Source: Billgrantia aerodenitrificans
GTDB taxonomy: Bacteria > Pseudomonadota > Gammaproteobacteria > Pseudomonadales > Halomonadaceae
Direction of reading: 5' to 3'
Assembly (NCBI RefSeq): GCF_021404405.1
Contig: NZ_JABFTV010000006.1
Coordinates: forward strand, 248,001-312,000
DNA length: 64,000 nucleotides
Within the stretch, counting starts at the first letter, position 1. Each line of letters begins with the position of its first letter. The position numbers were made by a program, and so were the translations under genes. A model generated the notes under the pieces. It searched no databases and had not been told where the DNA came from. It was given only the letters and a program-made list of their open reading frames with translations. Shown one piece after another: positions 1 through 8,362 of the stretch.

Positions 1-911
1 ATCCAGGGCAGCGAATCGGCCAGGGTAATGAGGGTCCCGGCCATCAGGATGAGAATGCCCAGCGCCATGCAGGCCGGCTGGCTGAAGTGGCGTGTCAGGC
101 GGCCGGAGAGCGCCGAGCTGAAGGTTCCGCCCAGGTAGGTCAGGAAGATCATCCCCAGCCAGCGGGCGCTGAGCCCGAACGGCTCATCGGCCAGGCGGAA
201 GGTGATGTAGCTGTACTGGTTGATGAAGATGAGAAAGTTGATGCCACCCAGCAGATAGGCCGCCAGCAGCAGCGGATGACGCAAATGCCCACCCAGATCG
301 GCCAGGGCGCCACGCAGCTCGAAGCGCCGCGGCTTGAACTGGCCCGGCGCCGGCAGCAGCTTCCAGAACAGGGCCACCCCCACCAGGGTCACCAGCCCCA
401 CCGCCAGAAAACCGGCACTGGCACCGCCGAACTCGCCGATGCCACCGCCGATCAGCCGCCCACCGATGCCCCCCAGGGTGTTGGCACCGATGTAGAGCCC
501 CACGGCCGCCATCAGCGCCGGCCGATCGAATTCATCGCCCATCCAGGCAATGGCCACCGCCGGCAGCCCACCGAGCACGAAGCCCTGAACCAGGCGCAGC
601 GCCAGCAGGGTTTCGAAGTTGGGCGCGAAGGCCAGGCCCAGCGAACAGAGCCCGGTCAGCAGCAGCGTCACCCGCATGATGCCACCGCGGCCAATGGCAT
701 CGGACAGAGGGCCGAACACCAGCAGCGCCCCCGCCAGGGCCAGCGTGGCAACCGACATGATCAGGCTCACGGCCAGGGTCGAGACGCCGTAGGTCTGGCG
801 CAGATCCGGCAGCAACGGCTGCGGCGCATAGAGATTGAAGAACACCAGAATGGAGCCGAGACAGAGCGCCAGTGTGGCACGCCACCAAGCGGGGGAACGC
901 GCGGATATCAT
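1..911 (-). CDS. MFS transporter, YnfM-like (3' end outside window)
   Basis: Reading the minus strand from the ATG at 911 gives about 300 residues of a hydrophobic multi-helix protein that runs off the left edge, so the C-terminal part is missing. The N-terminus contains FNLYAPQPLLPDL and, after helix 2, FGPLSDAIGRGGIMR, which is the MFS loop 2-3 signature; LVQGFVLGGLPAVAIAWMGD follows in helix 4. This pattern resembles the YnfM branch of inner-membrane drug or metabolite exporters. A Shine-Dalgarno-like CAGGAA precedes the start. The gene is divergent from a LysR regulator, and the palindrome between them suggests regulation by that protein. The substrate cannot be read from the sequence. 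Confidence 0.85.
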   Translation of the reverse strand, partial: MISARSPAWWRATLALCLGSILVFFNLYAPQPLLPDLRQTYGVSTLAVSLIMSVATLALAGALLVFGPLSDAIGRGGIMRVTLLLTGLCSLGLAFAPNFETLLALRLVQGFVLGGLPAVAIAWMGDEFDRPALMAAVGLYIGANTLGGIGGRLIGGGIGEFGGASAGFLAVGLVTLVGVALFWKLLPAPGQFKPRRFELRGALADLGGHLRHPLLLAAYLLGGINFLIFINQYSYITFRLADEPFGLSARWLGMIFLTYLGGTFSSALSGRLTRHFSQPACMALGILILMAGTLITLADSLPW

Positions 912-940
912 GCCGGTTTCCTGAGTGGGAAAGCTTGGCG

Positions 941-1037
941 CTTATGATCCGCCATGGCTTATGATAAGCCAAACAGAATAAAAAGATCGTAGCCATCTAT
1001 TATTCTTATCACCGTTCTCACGCTCGCTCTTATCAGG
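941..1037. promoter_or_regulatory. Divergent promoter region with LysR-type operator palindrome
   Basis: A perfect 7-1-7 palindrome, GGCTTATGATAAGCC, lies at 956-970 between the MFS and LysR genes. The core CTTATGAT also occurs at 941-948, and CTTATCA occurs twice more near 1004-1010 and 1028-1034. LysR regulators typically bind interrupted palindromes of the T-N11-A type in the spacer they share with a divergent target. Assignment as the operator is inferred from position and symmetry. Confidence 0.5.
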
Positions 1038-1044
1038 AAGTGCC

Positions 1045-1932
1045 ATGGCCCTGCCCTTCGATCTACGCGCCCTGCGGGTCTTCGTCACCGTCGCCGACCG
1101 CGCCGGTTTCAGCGCTGCCGCCCGCGAGCTTCACGTGGCACAGTCCGCCATCAGCCAGACGATCGCCAATCTCGAACGCCAGTTGGAGCTGATCCTGTTC
1201 CACCGTCACGAGCGTCGTATCGCCCTGACACCGGAAGGAGAGGAGCTGTACGCCCATGCCCGCGAGCTGCTCGAGCGCGCCGAGAGCACCCACTTGGCCA
1301 TGCGCGAGCTGCACGGTCTGGTCAAGGGCGAGGTACGTATCGGCATCCCTTCGATGCTCGGCTCCTACTACTTCCCGCCGCTGCTGATGGGTTTCAAGGC
1401 GCAGCATCCCGGTATTCGGCTCACCGTGGTGGAAGCCGGCGCACGCCGGCTGCAGCGCATGATTGCCGCGGGCGAGCTGGACTTGGGCGTCGTGGTCGAC
1501 GACGAGCAGAGCCGGCCCATGGAGCGGCGGCATCTGACGCGTGAAGAGATGGTGGTTTGCGTGCCGCGCACCCACGCCTTTGCCAGGCGCCGCAGCGTGA
1601 CGGCGGAAGAGTTCTTTCAGGAGCCGCTGGTGCTGTTCCAGGACGGCTACTTTCATCGCGAGTTCGTCGAGGCCCTGTCGCGCCAGACAGGGCTCACGGC
1701 TAACGTGGCCTTCCAGTCGAACCTGATACCTCTGACCAAGGCCATCGTGCGTCAGGGCTTCGGCATCACCACCTTCCTGCGCCGGGTGGTGGATGAGCCC
1801 GGACTCGCGGCGGTCTCCTTCGCCAACCCGGCCTGGCTCGACCTGTCACTGGCCTGGGCGCAGGACGCCTATCTGTCGCGGGCGGAGAGCGCCTTCGTAC
1901 AGTACGTCATCGCTCACCGCGACGCCTTGTAA
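1045..1932 (+). CDS. LysR family transcriptional regulator
   Basis: This 295-residue protein has the standard LysR length. An N-terminal winged helix-turn-helix spans about residues 6-65 (FSAAARELHVAQSAISQTI is the recognition region), and a periplasmic-binding-protein-like effector domain starts near residue 92 (GEVRIGIPSMLGSYYFPPLL). The ATG at 1045 follows CAGGAAG at good spacing. The gene is divergent from the MFS transporter at 1-911 and shares a spacer carrying a 15-bp palindrome, which is the classic layout for a LysR protein controlling its neighbour. The inducer is unknown. Confidence 0.93.
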   Translation: MALPFDLRALRVFVTVADRAGFSAAARELHVAQSAISQTIANLERQLELILFHRHERRIALTPEGEELYAHARELLERAESTHLAMRELHGLVKGEVRIGIPSMLGSYYFPPLLMGFKAQHPGIRLTVVEAGARRLQRMIAAGELDLGVVVDDEQSRPMERRHLTREEMVVCVPRTHAFARRRSVTAEEFFQEPLVLFQDGYFHREFVEALSRQTGLTANVAFQSNLIPLTKAIVRQGFGITTFLRRVVDEPGLAAVSFANPAWLDLSLAWAQDAYLSRAESAFVQYVIAHRDAL

Positions 1933-1984
1933 GAGTAAAGCGCCATCGCGCTGACGCTTCTTGAGAGGTATGCAGAGATGCTTC

Positions 1985-2608
1985 TCAGCCTTCGCCCGGT
2001 TCGGTGACGCGCTGTGCCAGCGTGGTCGGTTCCAGGGTCCGGCGCGCCTGCCAGTAATAGCGCTGCCAGTAGCTGTTGCCGAGCTGCGAGAGCTTCACGC
2101 CCCGGGACGTGGAGGCGTGCAGGAAGTAGCCGTCGCCGACGTAGATGCCCACGTGGTCGTAGCGGCCCGGAGGACGGAAGAAGACCAGGTCGCCGACCTG
2201 CAGCTCATCGCGGGAGATCTCGGTGCCCTGCCGCACCTGCTCGCCGGTAGAGCGCGGCAACTGCAGGCGGAAGGTTTCGCTGAAGATCGTCTGCACCAAC
2301 GCCGAGCAGTCGATCCCGTTGCGACCGGTACCGCCGATCCGGTAAGGGGTCCCGGCCCAGCGCTCGTGCTGCGCCAGCAGCGCTTCGCGGATCAGCTCGG
2401 GCGGCGGGTTGTGCAGGCTGCTGACCCGGAGGATGGGATTGTCCACCGGAGACATCATCGGATTGAAGGAGGACGACATGCCGGGCAACTGTCGTGCAAA
2501 GTAGTCGTCGGGCGCCTCCAACGACGTTTTCGATGGGCCAGCACATCCGGACAACAACGCCAACAATACACCGAGTAGAGCGATACGACTCGATCCCGTG
2601 GCTACCAT
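1985..2608 (-). CDS. NlpC/P60 family lipoprotein, probable murein endopeptidase
   Basis: The 207-residue product begins with a lipoprotein signal peptide ending in LLSGC, so Cys22 is the likely lipid anchor. The NlpC/P60 domain fills the C-terminal half: the nucleophile is Cys101 in GIDCSALV, and His152 (DHVGIYVG) and His164 (FLHAS) complete the triad. Such enzymes (Spr/MepS group) cleave peptide cross-links in peptidoglycan, here probably from the outer membrane. I chose the ATG at 2608 because GAGGACC lies upstream and the signal peptide follows at once; a frame open to 2797 adds 63 residues that do not look like a signal sequence. The gene is convergent with the LysR gene. Confidence 0.9.
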   Translation of the reverse strand: MVATGSSRIALLGVLLALLSGCAGPSKTSLEAPDDYFARQLPGMSSSFNPMMSPVDNPILRVSSLHNPPPELIREALLAQHERWAGTPYRIGGTGRNGIDCSALVQTIFSETFRLQLPRSTGEQVRQGTEISRDELQVGDLVFFRPPGRYDHVGIYVGDGYFLHASTSRGVKLSQLGNSYWQRYYWQARRTLEPTTLAQRVTEPGEG

Positions 2609-2841
2609 CTTGCGAGGTCCTCGTTTCCCTGAGCCGCACGCATGCCCGGGTCGAGCAAGAAGCTCTACCTGACTGCCCGAGAGGATCGCTGTGGTAGTGG
2701 TGCTTGGCGACGTGTCGCCCGTACCACTGCCAAAGCGGCCTTGCGCTGGCTCGCGATTTGGCCGTTTCCAAGCTCCCTCAGCGGGGAGCCGGTTCAATAA
2801 ACTTGCTGACTATAAACCACACTTCCTGACCAGAGCGAGCC

Positions 2842-5307
2842 CTAATGTAGCGTTTTGACATCGCCCGGTAACGTGTCGATATGCATAGGCGCCCAATGGC
2901 GCGGTCTCGCCCCGGGAAAGTCCAGGCTCGCCCAGGGACCGGTCAGCGGCGGCGCCCCCGAAAGCCATGCCACCAGGGCCTGGCGGAAGCTGCCCAGAAA
3001 GGCATCCCGCTCGGGGGTCTCCCCCATGAAGAACGAGAAACCGGCGTAGAGCCCGCTGGCATAGGCCGTCCAGCTACCGTAGTGTACCGCGGCCAGCCCA
3101 TGGGCCCGATCCAGCACCTGGCTGAAGGCGTCGTCGTCGAGCCAGCCCAGCTGTCTTCCGGCAATGGCCAGATCCACCGCCTGGGCCACATCCCAGGCGG
3201 TCATGTCCAGCTCATTGCAGCCATCGGTATTGTCGCGTACCCGCTGCAGACGCAACAGGTGGTTGCGATCCTCTTCGCTGCAGTCGCCGCTCTCCAGCAT
3301 GGCGATCTCCGACGCCAACCGCTGGGTATTCAGGGTATAAGGGGCGTAGTTGATCTGATACTCCTGCCGATCGCCCGCCTCGAGCAGGAAATCCAGAAAT
3401 TCGGCAAGCTCGCGGCGCCCATGCAGGCCGTAATGGCTATCGATCCACTCCCGAATCGACACCGCCTCGCGTTCGCTTTCCACATGCGGTTCACTCCAGG
3501 CGGCATTGTTGAGCGGCCCTACCAGTGCCATGGACGTGAAGCGCGACAGCGTGGGGCGAGGCCCCGGCTCCTGCCACTGGGATGAGTGCCAGTCGAGCCA
3601 GTGGAAGGGGCTGCCCGGATCCTCCAGGTGCCAGCGGATCTCATGCACCAGCGGCGGATGCTCTCCTTCAGGCAGCAGCGCCTCCCACTGAGCCCAGGCC
3701 TCCAGCAAGCGCCGGGCATCGGGATAGAAGCGGCACAGAGTACCGCGCAGCGCCTCGGCCAGCGTCTCCAGCGCCTGGGAATCGAATGCCTCGCTGTCCA
3801 TGGCCATCTGCAGATAGAAGGCATACTTCTCGGCCATGTGAATGGTCGCCGCATGGCGACTGCCCTGCCTCATCGCTTCGAGCATGGCCCTGTCGGCGGA
3901 ATTGGGCCGACCGAACGGCGTCTCGGTGTCGGGCAAAATACCGTGGGCGGCATCGGCGGCCAGTTGATTGAGGTGATGTGCCTGTGCCGGCAGCCAGTAA
4001 CGAGTGAGCGCTTGCACACCCTCGTCGGGGTGCAGGCCGAGGGTCTCTTCGAGATAGCGCAGCGCATCGCCGCGCCGCTCGGCGGCTACCGCCGCGGCGA
4101 CGCCTTGGCGCATGCCGAACTCGGGCTCGCGTACCGCGGCCAGTGCCAGCACCCAATGCCTGGGTGAGCGCCGCCAGGCCATTATCGCTGCACGCGATGT
4201 CTCTCGCTCCGCTTCGCTCATCAACTGTTGCAACGGCATACGCCAGGGGCTGACCGGCGAGTTGAACAGCAACCCCCAATCGCGCTGCATGTCACCCAAC
4301 CGGTCGCGCCCTTCGAACAGACTGCAGCCGCGCTGGTAGGCCCGCGCCAGCGCCGACCAGTCGCTGTAGCGGCGCAGCACCAGATCGGCGGCATGCGCGG
4401 CCAGCTCTTGGGCCTCGGCGACGCTCAGCCAGCCGGCACAGGCGCCGGCCCAGGCCAGATCGACCATGCGCAGCCAGTCCCAGGCGGCCCACTCGAGCGG
4501 CTCACCGTGCTCGATGAAACCCAGCAACACCTTGCCATAGTCACGCTCGCCAGGTGCAAGACCGGCAAGCCACTCCTGGCGTTCGGCACTCGAGGCCGTC
4601 AGCAGGCGAGCGGCATCGAGATCCCAGCCCTGCCGGTGCCCGTATCCCGCCAGCCACAGCAGGGTCTGGATCGTCCCTTCGCGACCCTCGAGCTGCCAGT
4701 AACGCTCCATCCACTCCGCCACGCCGGGCCAGTCGATGGCGGTGGGTGGAGCCTCCAGCACCGGAGAGAAGGCCGCCCGCAGACGCCAGATGCCGGCATG
4801 TTCCTCGTCGGCCCAGAGTGAAGGGCGCGGCTCCTTGCGCCGTTTGGCCACCCACGCGGTCAAGGCGTCCCAGGTGATGCCATCGCCGTCGCGCTCGAGT
4901 GCCGCCAGCGCTTCACAGGCTTCCCAGAAATCGTCGTCACCGCGCACCCAGCCCTCGGCGCTCTTGGCGTGGCGCAGCGCCTCGAGCCATTCCGCGAGGC
5001 TGTCGTAGCGGCTGGCGATCTCCTCGGTCACCCGCATCAACCAGCCGCGCAGGCGTGGCTCGGTCAGCCACTTGGCCGACCCCGCCAGGGCGAGCAGCTC
5101 CAGTGCAGCCAGCAGCCGGGCCGGGTCGGCCGTATCGGTGCCGAAGGCTTCGATGAGCCGCCAGCCCAGCTCGCCGCGATCGGCCACGCCCAGCGCCTGC
5201 AGCCTGGCGCTGGCCGCTTGGGCATCGATCATGTTGGGTTCGGGCTCGAAGGCCCAGTCGCACAGGACCAACTGCTGAGCCCACCAGGCGAAAAGGGGAT
5301 CGACCAA
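2842..5307 (-). CDS. Large cytoplasmic protein with three DUF1266-like repeats
   Basis: The product is 821 residues, rich in Trp, Ala, Leu, Asp and Glu, with no signal peptide or membrane segment. A helical motif of about 60 residues occurs three times, at roughly 61-120, 274-333 and 703-762. Its shape is: Trp/Leu-rich helix, Gly-Trp-Leu turn (GWLSVAEA and GWLDDDAFS in copies 2 and 3, KWLTEPRL in copy 1), then an RYxSW-like segment and a Gly-rich end. Copy 3 fits DUF1266, found in enterobacterial YbeR/YbeU-type proteins; copies 1 and 2 are my own reading. The start is a TTG at 5307 with GAGGTGAGAC just upstream; the first in-frame ATG lies 24 codons in and lacks a ribosome site. The function is unknown. 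Confidence 0.8.
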   Translation of the reverse strand: MVDPLFAWWAQQLVLCDWAFEPEPNMIDAQAASARLQALGVADRGELGWRLIEAFGTDTADPARLLAALELLALAGSAKWLTEPRLRGWLMRVTEEIASRYDSLAEWLEALRHAKSAEGWVRGDDDFWEACEALAALERDGDGITWDALTAWVAKRRKEPRPSLWADEEHAGIWRLRAAFSPVLEAPPTAIDWPGVAEWMERYWQLEGREGTIQTLLWLAGYGHRQGWDLDAARLLTASSAERQEWLAGLAPGERDYGKVLLGFIEHGEPLEWAAWDWLRMVDLAWAGACAGWLSVAEAQELAAHAADLVLRRYSDWSALARAYQRGCSLFEGRDRLGDMQRDWGLLFNSPVSPWRMPLQQLMSEAERETSRAAIMAWRRSPRHWVLALAAVREPEFGMRQGVAAAVAAERRGDALRYLEETLGLHPDEGVQALTRYWLPAQAHHLNQLAADAAHGILPDTETPFGRPNSADRAMLEAMRQGSRHAATIHMAEKYAFYLQMAMDSEAFDSQALETLAEALRGTLCRFYPDARRLLEAWAQWEALLPEGEHPPLVHEIRWHLEDPGSPFHWLDWHSSQWQEPGPRPTLSRFTSMALVGPLNNAAWSEPHVESEREAVSIREWIDSHYGLHGRRELAEFLDFLLEAGDRQEYQINYAPYTLNTQRLASEIAMLESGDCSEEDRNHLLRLQRVRDNTDGCNELDMTAWDVAQAVDLAIAGRQLGWLDDDAFSQVLDRAHGLAAVHYGSWTAYASGLYAGFSFFMGETPERDAFLGSFRQALVAWLSGAPPLTGPWASLDFPGARPRHWAPMHIDTLPGDVKTLH

Positions 5308-5507
5308 GTCTCACCTCGACGTTCAACCAGCATAAGAAGGAGCGGCATCGCCTCTCCCGGGAAACCGGCGCCTAGTGTAGCGGAAAGCGCCGCGCGCGCC
5401 GATGACCTTGGCGCGGAAAAAAGCTCATGACGCAAGCTTCCAGGTCTTGGCGATGCGTTTTAAATAATGCACACTCAGCAGATAAGATAATCAACACTGG
5501 AGCTCCC

Positions 5508-6953
5508 ATGTCCCTCCCTGCCGACATCTTCAGCGACAAGGCCTTCATCGGCGGCCAGTGGCGCGACGCCGAGCGGCGATTCGACGTGACCAACCCCGCC
5601 AACAGCGAAACGCTTGCCAGTGTGCCCGACCTGAGCGCAGACGACGCGCGCGACGCCGTGGCGGCGGCCGAGGCCGCGTGGCCGGCCTGGCGCCGTCAGA
5701 CCGCCAAGCAGCGCGCCGCCCTGCTGCGAGCCTGGTTCGACGCCATCATGACTCACCAGGAGTCGCTGGCCCGCATGATGACCCTGGAACAGGGCAAACC
5801 GCTGGCCGAGTCCCGCGGTGAGGTGGCCTATGGCGCTTCCTTCGTGGAGTTCTACGCCGAAGAGGCCAAGCGCATGGCCGGCGAGACCCTGCCGAGCCAC
5901 GGAGCCGACAAGCGCATCCTGGTGTTTCGCGAGCCAATCGGCGTGGTGGCGGCGATCACACCGTGGAACTTCCCGCTGGCGATGATCACCCGCAAGTGCG
6001 CACCGGCCCTGGCCGCCGGCTGCCCGGTGGTGATCAAGCCCGCCGAGGCCACGCCGCTGACCGCCCTGGCCCTGGCCAGGCTGGCCGAGCAGGTCGGTTT
6101 CCCCGCCGGCGTGCTCAACGTGGTCACGGCAAGCCGCCCCGCCGAGATCGGCGAAGTGCTGACCACCGACCCGCGGGTACGCAAGGTCTCCTTCACCGGC
6201 TCCACCGCCGTCGGCAAGCGACTGCTCGCCCAGTGCGCCGGCACGGTGAAGAAGGCGTCCATGGAGCTGGGCGGCAACGCCCCCTTCATCGTCTTCGACG
6301 ACGCCGATCTGGACGCCGCGGTCGAGGGTGCGGTGGCGTCCAAGTACCGCAACTCCGGCCAGACCTGCGTGTGCACCAACCGTCTGCTGGTGCAGAGCGG
6401 TGTGTACGATGCCTTCGTCGAGAAGCTCGCCGCCCGGGTCGCCCAGCTGCAGGTAGGCAACGGCCTCGACGAGGGCGTGGTGCAGGGCCCGCTGATCAAC
6501 CAGGCCGCGGTGGACAAGGTGCAGTCCCACATTGCCGACGCCCTGGCCAAGGGCGCCCGGTTGGTCTGCGGCGGCGAGCCTCATGCGCTCGGCGGCACCT
6601 TCTTCCAGCCCACCGTGGTCGCCGACGTCACCGATGAGATGCGTGTGGCCCGCGAGGAGACCTTCGGCCCGCTGGCACCGGTGTTCCGCTTCGACAGCGA
6701 CGAGCAGGCCATCGCCATGGCCAATGCCACCGAGTTCGGCCTGGCAGCCTATTTCTACGCTCGCGATTACCGCCGGATCTGGCATGTGATGGAGGGTCTC
6801 GAATATGGCATGGTGGCCGTCAACGAGGGGATTCTCTCCACCGAGCTGGCGCCCTTCGGCGGCGTCAAGGAGTCAGGCCTGGGCCGCGAAGGCTCGCATC
6901 ACGGCCTGGATGAATTCACTGAACTAAAATACGTCTGTGTCGGCGGCCTTTGA
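5508..6953 (+). CDS. gabD: Succinate-semialdehyde dehydrogenase
   Basis: This 481-residue aldehyde dehydrogenase oxidises succinate semialdehyde to succinate, the last step of GABA degradation. Family signatures are present: the cofactor-binding stretch AAITPWNFPLAM, FTGSTAVGK, the general base Glu253 in MELGGNAP and the nucleophile Cys287 in GQTCVCTNR. A Cys-x-Cys at this site is typical of GabD proteins. The ATG at 5508 follows CTGGAGCTCCC and gives a normal N-terminus (FIGGQW at about residue 15); a frame open to 5427 adds 27 implausible residues. The gene lies 34 bp before gabT on the same strand, which supports the specific assignment. It should use NADP+ by family analogy. Confidence 0.93.
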   Translation: MSLPADIFSDKAFIGGQWRDAERRFDVTNPANSETLASVPDLSADDARDAVAAAEAAWPAWRRQTAKQRAALLRAWFDAIMTHQESLARMMTLEQGKPLAESRGEVAYGASFVEFYAEEAKRMAGETLPSHGADKRILVFREPIGVVAAITPWNFPLAMITRKCAPALAAGCPVVIKPAEATPLTALALARLAEQVGFPAGVLNVVTASRPAEIGEVLTTDPRVRKVSFTGSTAVGKRLLAQCAGTVKKASMELGGNAPFIVFDDADLDAAVEGAVASKYRNSGQTCVCTNRLLVQSGVYDAFVEKLAARVAQLQVGNGLDEGVVQGPLINQAAVDKVQSHIADALAKGARLVCGGEPHALGGTFFQPTVVADVTDEMRVAREETFGPLAPVFRFDSDEQAIAMANATEFGLAAYFYARDYRRIWHVMEGLEYGMVAVNEGILSTELAPFGGVKESGLGREGSHHGLDEFTELKYVCVGGL

Positions 6954-6987
6954 TCGCCTGCAACGTCCACGCACGAAGGGAGGCAAG

Positions 6988-8280
6988 ATGAACAACGCAC
7001 AGCTCAACGAACTCAAGCAGCGCTACGTGGCCAACGGCGCCGCCAGCCCCGCCACCCAGTTCGCCGACCGCGCCGAGAATGCGCTGATCTGGGACGCCGA
7101 CGGCAACCGCATCATCGACTTCGCCGGCGGCATCGGCGTGCTCAACATCGGCCACCGCCATCCCAAGGTGGTCGAGGCGGTCAAGGCCCAGCTCGATCGC
7201 GTCATGCATACCTGCCAGACCGTCATGCCCTATGAGGGCTACGTCAAGGTGGCGGAAAAGCTCAGCCAGGTCACGCCCGTGCGCGGCCATGCCAAGGTGA
7301 TGCTGGTCAACTCCGGCGCCGAGGCGCTAGAGAACGCAGTGAAGATCGCCCGCGCCGCCACCGGCAAGAACAACGTGATCTGCTTCGACGGCGGCTATCA
7401 CGGCCGTACCTTCATGACCATGGCCATGAACGGCAAGGTCGCACCCTACGCCGCCGACTTCGGCACCATGCCGGGCAACGTTTTCCGTGCCCCCTTCCCG
7501 GTGCCCTATCACGGCGTCAGCGAGGACGAGGCGATCCGCGGCCTGAAGATGGCGATCAAGACCGACGCCAACCCCCGCGATACTGCCGCCATCGTGCTCG
7601 AGCCGGTGCTCGGCGAAGGCGGTTTCTACCCGGCCCCGGCCAGCTTCCTCAAGGCGATCCGCGAGATCTGCGATGAGCACGGCATGCTGATGATCGTCGA
7701 CGAGGTGCAGTCGGGCTTCGGCCGTACCGGTAAGCTGTTCGCCATCGAGTACAGCGGCGTCGAGCCGGACATCATCACCATGGCCAAGAGCATGGCCGAC
7801 GGCATGCCGATTTCCGCCGTGGTGGGTACCGACAAGGTCATGGATGCCTCCGGCTCCAACTCTCTGGGCGGCACATATGCCGGCAACCCGCTCTCCTGCG
7901 CAGCCACCCTGGCGGTGCTCGAGGTCTTCGAAGAGGAAAAGATCCTCGAGAAGAGCCAGGCCCTGGGCGACAAGCTGGCCAAGCGCTTCGCCCAGTGGCA
8001 GAGCGACTTCGACTGCGTCGACAACGCCCGCAACATGGGTGCCATGGCCGCCCTCGACCTGGTGTCGGACAAGGCCAAGCACACCCCGGACGCCGACCTG
8101 GCCGCCGCGCTGTGCAAGAAGGCCCGCGAGAAGGGGCTGATCCTGCTCTCCTGCGGCCTCTACGGCAACACCATCCGCTTCCTGATGCCGGTGACCATCG
8201 AGGACGAGATTCTCGAAGAGGGCCTGGGCATCGTCGAAGCCGCGCTCACGGAACTGGTCGGCAGCAAGGCCACCGCCTGA
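6988..8280 (+). CDS. gabT: 4-aminobutyrate aminotransferase
   Basis: The 430-residue protein is a class III PLP-dependent aminotransferase that moves the amino group of GABA to 2-oxoglutarate, giving succinate semialdehyde for GabD. Recognisable sites are NSGAEALENAVK (phosphate binding), the cofactor aspartate in IVDEVQSGFGRTGK, the Schiff-base lysine Lys267 in MAKSMADG, and LGGTYAGNPLSC. The ATG at 6988 is preceded by GGGAGGCAAG. It forms an operon with gabD, and a strong hairpin terminator follows 17 bp after the stop. In a halophile this pair may link GABA or polyamine use to the TCA cycle. Confidence 0.95.
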   Translation: MNNAQLNELKQRYVANGAASPATQFADRAENALIWDADGNRIIDFAGGIGVLNIGHRHPKVVEAVKAQLDRVMHTCQTVMPYEGYVKVAEKLSQVTPVRGHAKVMLVNSGAEALENAVKIARAATGKNNVICFDGGYHGRTFMTMAMNGKVAPYAADFGTMPGNVFRAPFPVPYHGVSEDEAIRGLKMAIKTDANPRDTAAIVLEPVLGEGGFYPAPASFLKAIREICDEHGMLMIVDEVQSGFGRTGKLFAIEYSGVEPDIITMAKSMADGMPISAVVGTDKVMDASGSNSLGGTYAGNPLSCAATLAVLEVFEEEKILEKSQALGDKLAKRFAQWQSDFDCVDNARNMGAMAALDLVSDKAKHTPDADLAAALCKKAREKGLILLSCGLYGNTIRFLMPVTIEDEILEEGLGIVEAALTELVGSKATA

Positions 8281-8296
8281 TCGTGACCACGTAGCG

Positions 8297-8328
8297 AAAC
8301 GCCCGCCGGCTCATGCCGGCGGGCGTTT
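8297..8328. terminator. Rho-independent terminator after gabT (bidirectional)
   Basis: A perfect 14-bp inverted repeat (AAACGCCCGCCGGC, loop TCAT, then its complement) ends in a T-rich run. It separates gabT from the convergent catalase gene and could serve both strands. Confidence 0.88.
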
Positions 8329-8362
8329 TCGTTCATGCCGTATCGTCGAGCGCAATAGGCTA

